NCBI GenBank assembly: GCA_910576915.1
Contig: CAJTJT010000001.1
Span: 62,001-126,000, forward strand
Length of the DNA: 64,000 nucleotides
Source of the DNA: an uncultured Elusimicrobiales bacterium
GTDB lineage: Bacteria; Elusimicrobiota; Elusimicrobia; Elusimicrobiales; Elusimicrobiaceae
Reading direction: 5' to 3'
A program made the position numbers and the translations under genes. The notes under the pieces were generated by a model, which worked only from the letters and a program-made list of their open reading frames with translations, ran no database searches and was not told the origin of the DNA. Positions 16,224 to 25,511 of this stretch are shown here, piece by piece. How positions within the stretch are numbered: the stretch's first letter is position 1; each line of letters starts with the position of its first letter.

Positions 16224-17429
16224 ATGATTTTGTGGGCCATGCCCGATTCGGGCGCCAAGACCAAAGAGGATCACGCCTCATTTGTTTCGCTCTTTAAGCA
16301 GGAATATCCGTCTGTCGACTTAACCGTCCGCGTTTTTACGCGCAACGTGCTTTGGCGGCGGATGTTTTCCATCAAAAACCCGACGCATGAAGAAGAAATC
16401 CCGGATATTATCCAAATTCCGCATTATTGGACGGCTCTTTTGGTGCGCGAAGGCGTGGCGGCCAACTTGTCGGAGCTGGACCCGGGCTTATCGCTTTCCG
16501 AATGCCTGCTCCCGCTGAAAGCGCATTGTTACCAACCCGGCACGAAGGACATTTATTCCTATCCGTGGTGGTTCGATTTAAGCGCGCTGCACTACCGGGC
16601 CGACCATTTAAAACTGGTTACTTCCAACCCCGAAAAAGATCTCTCCACCTGGCAGGGCCTTTTGGACGTATGCGAAGCCCTGCGCGAAAAATTCAGCGAC
16701 GTTCCCGGCTACTTTCCCATGCAAAACAGCGATTGGCGCGGTTCCTTGTCTATGCGCAACGCGCTGCCGTGCGTGTGGGGGAGAGGAGGTGCTTTATTGT
16801 CGGCCGACCGGGGCGAAACGCTGGTGGGCACCAAAGTATTTAAAGAGGGGTTGCACGACTATATCACGCTGGCGCTTAAAAACTATATGCCGATTCTGCG
16901 CGAGCGCGGCTCGCTCGGGACGATGGCCTCCGGCAAAGCCAGCATGATGATTTCCCGCAAGCAGGGCGTCAACACCTTTAGCGCGCGGCGCGGCCTGCGC
17001 GTGCGCACGCTGCCCGTGCCTACGACGGGGGAACAAAGCCATGCGTATTTGTCCGCGATGAACTTGTTTATCAACGTCCGCAGCCAGCATAAAAAAGACG
17101 CGCTCAAGTTTATCAAATTCTGCGCCCGGCCCGATATGCAGCTTAAATATGCGGGCATGATTGAGGCCTTCCCCGCGTTTGAAAGCGCGTTTGAACAATT
17201 TATTTTTTCTTCGTCCCAGCGTCTGCAGACATACACGGGCATTTTGTCCACGGCGCGGACGCTCCCGAACATCACGGTGATGGGTACGATTATGGAAATT
17301 TTAAAACGCATCTTAGCCGTGTGCGCCACGCAAATCGTGGAAAACCGTTTTACGCAAGCCTCCTTGGACCGGGAACTCGACCTGGCCGCCAAAGAAATTG
17401 AATACTTGCTGTCCATTTACGAGGGATAA
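16224..17429 (+). CDS. Extracellular solute-binding-like protein lacking a signal peptide
   Basis: The 401-residue chain resembles sugar-type ABC substrate-binding proteins (SBP family 1). It opens directly at the first strand (MILWAMPDSGAKTKEDH, compare the usual 'FWHwmpds' start), and later has a YPWWFDLSALHYR hinge segment and RPDMQLKYAGMIEAFP near residue 310. No signal peptide or lipobox is present, and the ATG is well supported by GAGGA 7 bases upstream, so the product should stay in the cytoplasm. No permease or ATPase genes are nearby. The next gene, 2 bases downstream, encodes a GAF-GGDEF protein, which suggests a sensing rather than transport role. That is inference only. Confidence 0.72.
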   Translation: MILWAMPDSGAKTKEDHASFVSLFKQEYPSVDLTVRVFTRNVLWRRMFSIKNPTHEEEIPDIIQIPHYWTALLVREGVAANLSELDPGLSLSECLLPLKAHCYQPGTKDIYSYPWWFDLSALHYRADHLKLVTSNPEKDLSTWQGLLDVCEALREKFSDVPGYFPMQNSDWRGSLSMRNALPCVWGRGGALLSADRGETLVGTKVFKEGLHDYITLALKNYMPILRERGSLGTMASGKASMMISRKQGVNTFSARRGLRVRTLPVPTTGEQSHAYLSAMNLFINVRSQHKKDALKFIKFCARPDMQLKYAGMIEAFPAFESAFEQFIFSSSQRLQTYTGILSTARTLPNITVMGTIMEILKRILAVCATQIVENRFTQASLDRELDLAAKEIEYLLSIYEG

Positions 17430-17431
17430 CC

Positions 17432-19021
17432 ATGCTCGACCGAAAATCCTATACGCTTTATAAGTTTCATAAACAGTTGAACCAGTCTTTCCAAAACAAA
17501 CGCTCTTTACTGGAATGTGCGCTGCCCGCGCTTCGCAACCTGTTTAAACTGGACCGCGTATACTTTTTCGACTGGCAGCAGGAACGCGCCTTATTATCCC
17601 TTAAAATGATGTGCAAAAAAGAATACTGCATGGACATGCAGGAAGATATTTCCGTATTAAACGAGCCCGTTTTCCTGCGCCAGTTATTGCAGACCGGCAT
17701 TGCCGAAACGACCGATTTAAGCTATCCCGCCCTTTACGTGCTGGTAAAATGGGAACGTCCCAGTGTAGAACTGAAGGCGGGGGAAATCCATTCCTACATG
17801 CAGGAGCGCGTGGGGGTGCTGCGTTTGGAACGCTTCCGTAAAAACCGCGTGTTTACCAACGCGGAAATCGATTTGATTAAAGATTTGGGGCTTGAAATTT
17901 CCCATAACCTGCGCAATACGGAAATCGACCAGGCCAAAAACCAGCGTCTGCGCGTATCCACGGCGCTTAACGATTTATCCACCATTTTCGCTTCTTCTCT
18001 GCGCCTTAACGACGGCCTCGAACTGATTTTAAAAGGCGTGCAAAAATATTTCCGTTTCGACCGCGTGCGTTTGTATTTAACGGATGCCGACGGAAGCAAA
18101 ATAAAATCCGTGCTGGGAGTGGACGTCTCGGGCAAAGTGACGCACCAGGACGGCCGTGCACTGCACGAGGGCGAAGAAAAACTGTTAAAAGAAGTATTCG
18201 AATCCTCCGCCACGTACCGTTCCGTACGCAGTGTGGTGTATATTCCGCTTAAAGTACAGCGCAACAAAGTGGGTTTTTTAACGTTTGACAACCTTTTATC
18301 CCGCCGCAAAATCGGGTATTTGGATTTTATTTCGCTCCAACAATTTGCCACCCAAATGGCGCTGACGATTGACAACGCCCGCCTGTTCGAACGCGTGCAG
18401 GAACTTTCCAATTACGATGAACTGACCAAACTTCCCGTCCGCCGTTATTTTAACGAAAAATTTGCCGAAGAATTATACCGCTCCAAACGTTTTGATTTGA
18501 CTCTCTCCTTAATTATTATGGATATCGACTGGTTCAAACAAATCAACGACGGTTACGGCCACCAAATCGGGGACTGGGCGCTTAAAGAAGTCAGCAGCGT
18601 TATCCGTAACAGCCTCCGCCAGACGGACGTGCCCTGCCGCTTCGGCGGGGACGAAATGATTATTATGCTTCCGCGCACCAACGGCGAAGAGGCCAAAATC
18701 ATTGCCCGCCGCCTGCAGGAACGTATCCACGCCATCACCCTGCCGGACCGCTACACGGACGGCGAACCCGTACACTTGAGCATCAGCCAGGGGATTTCTT
18801 CATACCCGCAGGACGGCCTTACGCCGGAAGTACTGCTGGAAAAAGCCGATAAGGCGTTATACGTGGTGAAGCAAAACGGCCGCGGCGCTTTTGCCGTCTA
18901 CCGCGAAGTAGCCGAACAGGCCGAAGCCGCCGTGGAATCTCCGTCGGAAAATTCGGCGAAGCACCCGGCGGAAACGTCGGAAAAATCTCCGGCGGACGCT
19001 TCTTCCCACCCGGAAAAATAA
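17432..19021 (+). CDS. GAF-domain diguanylate cyclase
   Basis: This 529-residue soluble protein has an N-terminal GAF-like region (about residues 20-160), a second clearer GAF domain (about 170-320), a GGDEF domain (about 325-490) and a Glu/Ala/Pro-rich tail. The active-site loop reads RFGGDEM (around 404-410), with Met instead of the usual Phe at the last place. The metal-binding IIMDIDWFKQIND segment is intact, and RQTD lies exactly five residues before GGDEM, matching the I-site for product inhibition. It is thus probably an active, feedback-controlled cyclase making c-di-GMP. It is coupled to the signal-less solute-binding-like gene 2 bases upstream. c-di-GMP commonly tunes pili and surface proteins like those encoded next. 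Confidence 0.92.
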   Translation: MLDRKSYTLYKFHKQLNQSFQNKRSLLECALPALRNLFKLDRVYFFDWQQERALLSLKMMCKKEYCMDMQEDISVLNEPVFLRQLLQTGIAETTDLSYPALYVLVKWERPSVELKAGEIHSYMQERVGVLRLERFRKNRVFTNAEIDLIKDLGLEISHNLRNTEIDQAKNQRLRVSTALNDLSTIFASSLRLNDGLELILKGVQKYFRFDRVRLYLTDADGSKIKSVLGVDVSGKVTHQDGRALHEGEEKLLKEVFESSATYRSVRSVVYIPLKVQRNKVGFLTFDNLLSRRKIGYLDFISLQQFATQMALTIDNARLFERVQELSNYDELTKLPVRRYFNEKFAEELYRSKRFDLTLSLIIMDIDWFKQINDGYGHQIGDWALKEVSSVIRNSLRQTDVPCRFGGDEMIIMLPRTNGEEAKIIARRLQERIHAITLPDRYTDGEPVHLSISQGISSYPQDGLTPEVLLEKADKALYVVKQNGRGAFAVYREVAEQAEAAVESPSENSAKHPAETSEKSPADASSHPEK

Positions 19022-19321
19022 ACGAGCTTATTAAAGTTTGTCATCCCGGAAGGGTAAACCGCCCGTTATTTCTGTGTCCCCTGTCGTCATTCTGAACTTG
19101 TTTCAGAATCCAGTGTTATTAACATGCCTTTTCCCCGGCTTTTTTTCTTTCCAATAAATCAGACGGTAAAAAACCAAAAAACAGTTGACAATAATCGCAA
19201 AAGTTGCAAAAATTTAAGAGTACTGTATCGGCGTGTAATTTTAACGCGCCGTTTTGCGCGTGTTTTTAGGCGCGCCACAGCTTTGTAAAAACTTAATTTT
19301 ACGACGGGACATATTCCCCAA
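19022..19321. other. 300-bp intergenic region with a small inverted repeat
   Basis: ATTCTGAA (19089-19096) pairs with TTCAGAAT (19102-19109). It lies within a segment that starts TGTCGTCATTC (19082-19092), an 11-mer also found at 55125-55135, so this may be a dispersed palindromic repeat. TTGACA occurs at 19185-19190 without a well-spaced -10 box. CATATT (19310-19315) lies 6 bases before ATG 19322. I see no gene here. Confidence 0.45.
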
Positions 19322-22300
19322 ATGGATACATACACAATGAACAAACTTAAAAGTTTACTCCGGGTTTTTTCGGGTAAAGCGGTGCTTTGCGCCGTTTTGG
19401 CCCTGTTGTTTTTTGCGGCTTCTGCGCCGCTTTTCGCCCAAACGGCCGAGGTAAGATATGCTGCCGTTTATTATAAAGATGGAGCCGTGGGTAATAGTGC
19501 GACTGGATTAAAAAATGTATATTGCGATTGGTCCAATCCGAATGGAACTTTTGCGTTTGGAACGCCGTCTTCAACAGATACGGTTAATAATAAAAGTTTT
19601 GTATATTCTACTTCCACGGTTCCTTCCGGCAATGGTAATAAAAATGACCCTTGGGTATCGTCTGCTTTGATTGAGTATGATCAGCCTTATCCCTCGGCTG
19701 TTGCAGCAAATGCTTACCCCAATCATTGTTTAAGTTTGTGTATGAATGTGGTTTGTACGAACAAACCCATGTCCCAGAGTACATATTCTATTTCTTTCCC
19801 GTTGCAGCAGGTGAAGTTTGACATTGTAAAATACTATAACAATAAAAATGTGGAAAACCCGGAAGAAACTCCGGCTATTCGCACGATTGACTTGTATCCA
19901 GATACAAGTTCTAATTCAGCTGTCTGCGGTTCGTATCACTGTATAGGAGCCGGTAACGGGGATCCGTGTCCTGGCGCCGAGTATGTTTGCCAAAGCGGGG
20001 CGAATTCTGGTAGCACCAATAAGTATTGTGTTAAGTGGGCTGCGTTATCAAAATTGACTGTTGATTTTAATAAGGCTACTCAAACCCAATTGAATACTGC
20101 TGCTTCTAGCGCTAGTGCTGGTTCGGCGATTACCGCGCAAGCTTGCTATCAAGCTAGTTCTGGTAGCGGGGACGCAGGCAAGTATAATTGTGCTGTTAGC
20201 AATGGAGACGGGCAAGAGTCTGGACTTTCAATTCCTTTCTGTGCCGCGTGGGACGGTTCGTACGAAATTGCCGGCGAATTTGGTAAATCTAACGGTCAGT
20301 TTGCGTTCCGCGCAACCGTAGCAACGGATTCTCCCGGTGATAACATCATTACCGACAAAATTGAATTTAACTCCACCATCGCTTATCCGGGTATGAACCA
20401 AATCCCCATGCAGGTGGACGTGACCAATATCCATACGGTGCGCAGCACGCCGTCCGTGGTGGGTAATATTACGGCCGTGTCCGCCCAACCTTATACGTAT
20501 GCGTACCGCTTGAGTAAAGATGCGGACGTGCGTATCGCCATTTTTGACGCTTCTAACGGGGATGATTTGTCTTATGGTTCCACGAATATGGGGGACCCAA
20601 TTAAAGGTAAGGACCAAATCGTCCGTACGCTCGTTGACTGGCAGCCGCGCTTGGGCGAAGGTCTGAAAGGCGTGGAAAAAGACGTGCAAATTACCGAATT
20701 TGACTCGTGGGACGGTCGCAACGATAACGGCCTTTTGCTCCCTGCAGGTAACTATGTGGTATCTTTACAGGCGAAGGCTCAGGATGAATGGCCGGGGGTG
20801 GACTTCTCCCGCGCCGTTACGCGCCAGCTTTCTTTAGATCCCTTGAAACTTACCGATGTGGTTGCTACGGGGCTTAATAAACAATCCACGGGCTATGCTT
20901 CCATCAGCTACGTCCCGACGGAACCTGCCAAGATTTATTGGGATATCTATACTCCGGGAACGACCTTTACTAAGGCTAATTCCGGGGCTTTGTTTACTGA
21001 TTCTTCCAAGGCTACGGGTACTGCTCCTGAGATTGCAAATAATACCGGTACTTTGGTTTACCGCTCGGTGGAAGACCGCACGGGCCGCATGAATTTTACC
21101 TCTAAATGGGACGGTTTGTGTGGGGCTGTGGATGCTGATGGTAAGCCCACTTCTTGTACCCGTACCTATGCGTTCAATGAAAAAATGTCTGATGGCACTC
21201 TTTGTAAAACCGCCGCGGGATGTACACAAGAATTTGCTCACGGTGCGCCTATGCCGGATGGCAACTATGTTTATGTTCTGTGGGCGGAAATCCCGTACAA
21301 CGGTTGTTACAAAAATGCCGTGGGAAATGGCGGTACTCCATCGTTTACGGCGGGTGCCTCTTGTGCCGCAAATAAAGACGGCCAAGAATTTACCGGCGTT
21401 AAAACGCTTAAATACAATACGGGTATGATTGCTATCGAGCGCGGTATGGTGGATATCACCATCCAGCCCGTCAGCTATTCCACAATTGGCTCCAGCCCGA
21501 CGGCTTACGGCTTGGATCCGTTCATCTTTAAATACTCCATCGTGCGCGATGCCACCGCGGTTGCCAAAGTGGAAAACACCGCGGGTGTGGTGGTAAAATA
21601 CTTAACGCCCGAAAAAGGCGTAAGCCAGGTTGCCCAGCAGATGAATACGCTGTCCTGGGACGGCCGCGACGACGCCGGCCGCATGGTAACGCCCGGTACC
21701 TATATGTTTGTGGTGGAAACGAAGGATGCCATGTTCCCCGCGGTGACGAACCGCGCGGCTGCGGTCTTCCCGGTTGACATGTACCGCGTGGTAGACGTAA
21801 CCACCACCGACGTATATGGCGACAGCGAAGCGAAATCCACCATTTCCTACCAGCTTTCCAAAGCCATGAACGTGCAGGTAAACATCTATAATAAAGATAT
21901 CGTCATTCCGGCGTATAATAATACGACAGGTGATTATGGTAACGTTCAGGTGACGGCCTCCTACTCGGGGTCGGCGTTTACGGACTCGTTGACTTCCGTT
22001 ACGGTTCCGCTGAGCGGCAGCACGCCTGCTACGCTCACGAATGTGGCTTTAGGTACCACGACCTCTTTAACGGGTACCGATGATCCTTATACGCGCGATA
22101 CCGTTACCGTCATTGAAAACCCGAATTACGTTGCGGGTTCTGCGATTAACAATGAATTGCAGTATAAAGTAACGTTATTACGGGAAATGGTAAACATTAC
22201 TGACAACTCGGCAACGGCTTGGCCGCCCCGTATTTGCGATAAGGCTACGGATAATGCTATTTTTAGAGCGAATGGTTCTGTAGATCCTTCTAACAAACCG

Positions 22301-24100
22301 AAATGTATTTACGTAAACGATAACACGTTTACCAACTACCCGGCCAATGCCACGGCTGCCGCCTCTGGTGTGGTGGACGTGCGCTTGCAGCCCGTCAAAA
22401 CGTTTGACCGCTCCTCCACCCGCGTGGGAGACGGCATGACGATTACGGAAGAATGGGACGCGCTGTACTTCTATAACCCCACTTCTACCAAACAAATTGG
22501 GGCGTGTGCCGGCAGCACGAATTTGAGAGATTGCCCGTACGAAATGGTGCCGGACGGACAATATCCGTTCTTCATCTCCGCGCGCTCTAACGAAGCGTTC
22601 GACAGATATTATGCTGTTGCGAATGAGCAAATGAAAAAAGCGGATGGCACGAATGACAGTACGGATAAATATTTGGCCGGGGCTCCGTTTAAATATCCCG
22701 TAGAAGTAGTCCAGCAAAACTACTTATACGCTACGGATAAACCCGTCAGCAAAATCAACGTAACCCGCGGCCCTGTGTACTTCTTGGACGGTTCCACCGT
22801 TGTGTACCCCAACGCGCCGCAGCTCTTTAACGTGTCGTCCGGCCCGATTTTCATCCCGCCGTACGAAATCAACTTTGCGGTGTCCCGCGCGGCCACCGTG
22901 GAAGTGGCAATCGTGGCGCTTGAGCCGAACGTCTGTAACCCGGACCCCACCGTCCACCAGGATTTGAAACAGAACAAACCCGGCGACGTGTGTAAGTTCC
23001 TGTCTACCATGACGATTATGAACACGGGCAATTTTGACCCGAACGTCACGCGGAAGATTTACTGGGACGGTACGGATAACAACGGTTTCTACGTAAAACC
23101 GGCGGAATACGAAGTCCGCTTGACCGCTAAAAACTATCCGGATCCGGGCCTGTACCAGGAAACGGTAAAGAGCATTACCTTGAATGCCGACCTGTTAAAA
23201 GTGTTCGACCTCTTGGAAGCGGACGGTTATGCCCTTTCCCAGCGCAATACGGATATGAAAATCGGTTATCAGATTTCCGTGCCGATGAAAGTGGCTATCC
23301 AAATCTTTAAACCCGGTACTACCATTTTCGATTACCAAAAAGGTACCCTGCGCAACCCGACTACGGGTAAAGAAGTGCAGGATATCCACGAAGTATTGGT
23401 CCGCGCGATTGTGGGTATCCGCCCCGCCACCACGCTCATTGAAGAAGTGTGGGACGGCCGCGACTATGCCCAGCAGGAAGTGCCGGACGGAACCTATCCT
23501 TTCCGCTTCGTAACGGCCCTGAACTCGGCCGATATCGACAGCGTAACGGGTGAAATCTTGGGCGGCGACAATACCAGCGCCGACCAGAGCAAATGGGATA
23601 TTTATAAAGTAGCGGATACGTATGAATACCAGAATCTTCACCGTGCGACGGTAGCCATCGGCGACGGACGCTTCGTGTGCGAAGACTGGGAGAAAACGGT
23701 CTTCTTCTACCCGAACCCGCTGAAAAACAGGGAAGACGGTACGCTGGAAATTACCAAGATGCCGGTGCCCGGCAGAGTGTCCATTAAGTTCTTCAACTTG
23801 GCGGGCGACTTGGTGAAAGATTCCAACTACACCTGCGTGGACGCGAACAACTATACGGTGTTGATGGGCGATACGCTGACCTTTAACCCGGACAATACGC
23901 CCAACGGTTCCAGCAAGCTGGATGAGGACGGCTTGACTAACTTCCCGAATATCCGCAACGCAGCCCTGCGCTGCCGCTGGAACGGAAAGAACCAACATGG
24001 CAGAAATGTGGCGCGCGGCGTATACTTCGGTTTGGTAGACTTTAAAGCCCAAAACGGCCGCGAACACTGCCAAAAAGTAGTAAAAGTTTTAATACCGTAG
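19322..24100 (+). CDS. Large exported protein with FlgD-like repeats and a T9SS-like C-terminal domain
   Basis: The 1592-residue protein has a signal peptide (cleavage after about residue 40, APLFA). The start could be ATG 19322 or 19337; neither has a ribosome site. Its body carries repeated FlgD-type Ig units whose hallmark is W-D-G-x-x-D/N-x-G followed by P-x-G-x-Y. These occur near residues 461, 596, 778, 1043 (degenerate), 1247, 1376 and 1551. The final unit begins FFYPNPL and ends KVVKVLIP, like the T9SS type A sorting domain of Bacteroidota surface proteins. Regions between repeats are rich in Ser, Thr, Asn and Cys and vary in base composition. It is followed by a PorV-like gene. It is probably a surface protein; ligand and partner are unknown. 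Confidence 0.78.
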   Translation: MDTYTMNKLKSLLRVFSGKAVLCAVLALLFFAASAPLFAQTAEVRYAAVYYKDGAVGNSATGLKNVYCDWSNPNGTFAFGTPSSTDTVNNKSFVYSTSTVPSGNGNKNDPWVSSALIEYDQPYPSAVAANAYPNHCLSLCMNVVCTNKPMSQSTYSISFPLQQVKFDIVKYYNNKNVENPEETPAIRTIDLYPDTSSNSAVCGSYHCIGAGNGDPCPGAEYVCQSGANSGSTNKYCVKWAALSKLTVDFNKATQTQLNTAASSASAGSAITAQACYQASSGSGDAGKYNCAVSNGDGQESGLSIPFCAAWDGSYEIAGEFGKSNGQFAFRATVATDSPGDNIITDKIEFNSTIAYPGMNQIPMQVDVTNIHTVRSTPSVVGNITAVSAQPYTYAYRLSKDADVRIAIFDASNGDDLSYGSTNMGDPIKGKDQIVRTLVDWQPRLGEGLKGVEKDVQITEFDSWDGRNDNGLLLPAGNYVVSLQAKAQDEWPGVDFSRAVTRQLSLDPLKLTDVVATGLNKQSTGYASISYVPTEPAKIYWDIYTPGTTFTKANSGALFTDSSKATGTAPEIANNTGTLVYRSVEDRTGRMNFTSKWDGLCGAVDADGKPTSCTRTYAFNEKMSDGTLCKTAAGCTQEFAHGAPMPDGNYVYVLWAEIPYNGCYKNAVGNGGTPSFTAGASCAANKDGQEFTGVKTLKYNTGMIAIERGMVDITIQPVSYSTIGSSPTAYGLDPFIFKYSIVRDATAVAKVENTAGVVVKYLTPEKGVSQVAQQMNTLSWDGRDDAGRMVTPGTYMFVVETKDAMFPAVTNRAAAVFPVDMYRVVDVTTTDVYGDSEAKSTISYQLSKAMNVQVNIYNKDIVIPAYNNTTGDYGNVQVTASYSGSAFTDSLTSVTVPLSGSTPATLTNVALGTTTSLTGTDDPYTRDTVTVIENPNYVAGSAINNELQYKVTLLREMVNITDNSATAWPPRICDKATDNAIFRANGSVDPSNKPKCIYVNDNTFTNYPANATAAASGVVDVRLQPVKTFDRSSTRVGDGMTITEEWDALYFYNPTSTKQIGACAGSTNLRDCPYEMVPDGQYPFFISARSNEAFDRYYAVANEQMKKADGTNDSTDKYLAGAPFKYPVEVVQQNYLYATDKPVSKINVTRGPVYFLDGSTVVYPNAPQLFNVSSGPIFIPPYEINFAVSRAATVEVAIVALEPNVCNPDPTVHQDLKQNKPGDVCKFLSTMTIMNTGNFDPNVTRKIYWDGTDNNGFYVKPAEYEVRLTAKNYPDPGLYQETVKSITLNADLLKVFDLLEADGYALSQRNTDMKIGYQISVPMKVAIQIFKPGTTIFDYQKGTLRNPTTGKEVQDIHEVLVRAIVGIRPATTLIEEVWDGRDYAQQEVPDGTYPFRFVTALNSADIDSVTGEILGGDNTSADQSKWDIYKVADTYEYQNLHRATVAIGDGRFVCEDWEKTVFFYPNPLKNREDGTLEITKMPVPGRVSIKFFNLAGDLVKDSNYTCVDANNYTVLMGDTLTFNPDNTPNGSSKLDEDGLTNFPNIRNAALRCRWNGKNQHGRNVARGVYFGLVDFKAQNGREHCQKVVKVLIP

Positions 24101-24109
24101 TAAAATAAA

Positions 24110-24134
24110 GGGGAGAGGGCTCCTCTCCCCTTAT
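24110..24134 (+). terminator. Terminator after the 1592-residue surface-protein gene
   Basis: A perfect 9-bp stem (GGGGAGAGG at 24110-24118 with CCTCTCCCC at 24122-24130) is followed by TTATAT. The loop is only three bases and the T run is weak, so readthrough into the next gene is possible. Confidence 0.6.
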
Positions 24135-24300
24135 ATGAAGCAGGACCGGGGGTCCCGGAAAAGTGAAAAAAGCAGGCAGGCGGGATTTCCCGTATGTTTG
24201 CATAAAATTTGAAAGAGAAGTTAGGCTTGGCGCAAGAATCCCCGTGTGCCGGGCCGGAAGTAAACAGGGTGTCCGGCTTTCCGAACGTTGCGTAAAGCCG

Positions 24301-24306
24301 TATAAT
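24301..24306 (+). promoter_or_regulatory. -10 consensus upstream of the PorV-Tad unit
   Basis: TATAAT lies 19 bases before ATG 24326. No good -35 hexamer is found at 16-18 bases upstream. If real, this promoter gives a leader of about 13 bases and drives the porV-like gene and the Tad operon. Confidence 0.35.
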
Positions 24307-24325
24307 AAAACAGAGAAGCCAATTT

Positions 24326-25303
24326 ATGAATATAAGAATAAAAGTTTTACTTGCTTGTTTGACGGTCGCTTTAAGCGGCGTTCAGGCGTTTGCCATTAAC
24401 GAACGTGCCGGTACGAGCGCGAGTGCGTTCTTGAAGATTGACGCCGGTTCCCCCAGAGCCCAGGCTTTGGGTAATGCGTATGTGTCCATCGCGGACGGCC
24501 CGGAAGCGCTGTTCTGGAACCCCGCCGGTGCGGCGTCGGCCACCACGCGCGAGTTGCAGTTTGCGTATTTGGATTATTTGCAAGGCTATAAAGCCCGCAC
24601 GCTGGCGTATTTGCAGCCGCTCGGTAAAACCATTATCGGCGTGACGTTTAACTATATGGATATGGACGATTTCGATTTCCGCGATAAATGGGGCCAGCAG
24701 AATCCCACCGCGGGCGTCCCGGTGCGTAACTTTGTGGGCAGCTTGTCGGTTGCGCGCGGTTTTTTCAACCAAAAACTGCAAATCGGCGGTACGGCCAAGT
24801 ACATCACCGAACGTTTGTACCACGGTTCGGGTTATAACAACTATGATAACGTCGGTTTCGACGTGGGTGCGAAATTGCGCCTCGTCAACTGGCTGGGTTT
24901 GGGCGGCGCGCTCGTCAACATCGGCGACAAAGAAGAAATGCCGCGCGGGCTGCGCTTAGGTGCGGACCTTAATACCCGCTACTTTACGATTTCCGGCGAA
25001 TACATGAAATACCGCGATGACGATTACCGCTACGGCGTGGGATTGGAAGTTCACATTCCCGAAGATTTATTGCAGGTCGCCCGGTTTGATTTGCGCATCG
25101 GTTACTATTCCCGCGAAAATACGGGTATCAGCAGCGAATCGTGGGTGAGCGATGTAGGCTTGGATGAAACGTCCAAAGTATCGTTCGGATTCGGGCTGTA
25201 CAGCTCCGAACTGTTCGGGTACGGTGCGTCTTTGGACTACGCGGTTACGCCGTTTGGGGCGCTTGGCACTTCGCAGCAGATTGCGGTGTCCATCCAGTTT
25301 TAA
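24326..25303 (+). CDS. PorV/PorQ family outer-membrane beta-barrel protein
   Basis: The 325-residue exported protein has a signal peptide (residues 1-23, ending QAFA). Its mature start is typical of PorV/UPF0164 proteins: SASAFLKIDAGSPRAQALGNAYVSIADGPEALFWNPAG, quoted here only for the short marks GSPRAQALGNAY and ALFWNPAGAA. The rest alternates hydrophobic and polar residues and ends in a Phe (VSIQF), as outer-membrane barrels do. In Bacteroidota, PorV receives T9SS cargo at the outer membrane; in other phyla the role is unknown. It lies between a large protein with a T9SS-like C-terminal domain and, only 3 bases downstream, the first gene of the Tad locus, so it is probably cotranscribed with pilus genes. 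Confidence 0.88.
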   Translation: MNIRIKVLLACLTVALSGVQAFAINERAGTSASAFLKIDAGSPRAQALGNAYVSIADGPEALFWNPAGAASATTRELQFAYLDYLQGYKARTLAYLQPLGKTIIGVTFNYMDMDDFDFRDKWGQQNPTAGVPVRNFVGSLSVARGFFNQKLQIGGTAKYITERLYHGSGYNNYDNVGFDVGAKLRLVNWLGLGGALVNIGDKEEMPRGLRLGADLNTRYFTISGEYMKYRDDDYRYGVGLEVHIPEDLLQVARFDLRIGYYSRENTGISSESWVSDVGLDETSKVSFGFGLYSSELFGYGASLDYAVTPFGALGTSQQIAVSIQF

Positions 25304-25306
25304 CGT

Positions 25307-25486
25307 ATGAAAACAGAGGGGAAACTGCTTAATAAAAAAGGCCAAACCGCGGTGGAATATATCGTAACGGCGGCAGGACTTTTTACGGCGATTATCTCCT
25401 TTTATGTGCTCTATTCGCACCTGGTGCCCCAGCAGTTTGAACAGGGGGCGAAGGTAATTTTGTCGGAATACGAAGCCGGAAGTTAA
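25307..25486 (+). CDS. Small Flp-like pilin (59 residues)
   Basis: The 59-residue product reads MKTEGKLLNKKGQTAVEYIV at its start, then one hydrophobic helix and a short polar tail. The KKG-Q-x-x-x-E-Y pattern is the class III (Flp/Tad) prepilin signature: cleavage after Gly, with Glu and Tyr at positions 5 and 6 of the mature helix. It is probably a minor pilin of the Tad pilus at the inner membrane. It starts 3 bases after the PorV-like gene (TAA-CGT-ATG), implying coupled translation, and precedes the larger Flp pilin. The tail is shorter and more polar than that of the next gene, so it is unlikely to be the main subunit. Confidence 0.75.
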   Translation: MKTEGKLLNKKGQTAVEYIVTAAGLFTAIISFYVLYSHLVPQQFEQGAKVILSEYEAGS

Positions 25487-25511
25487 TTTTTTAAAATTAG
25501 GAGGACGGATT

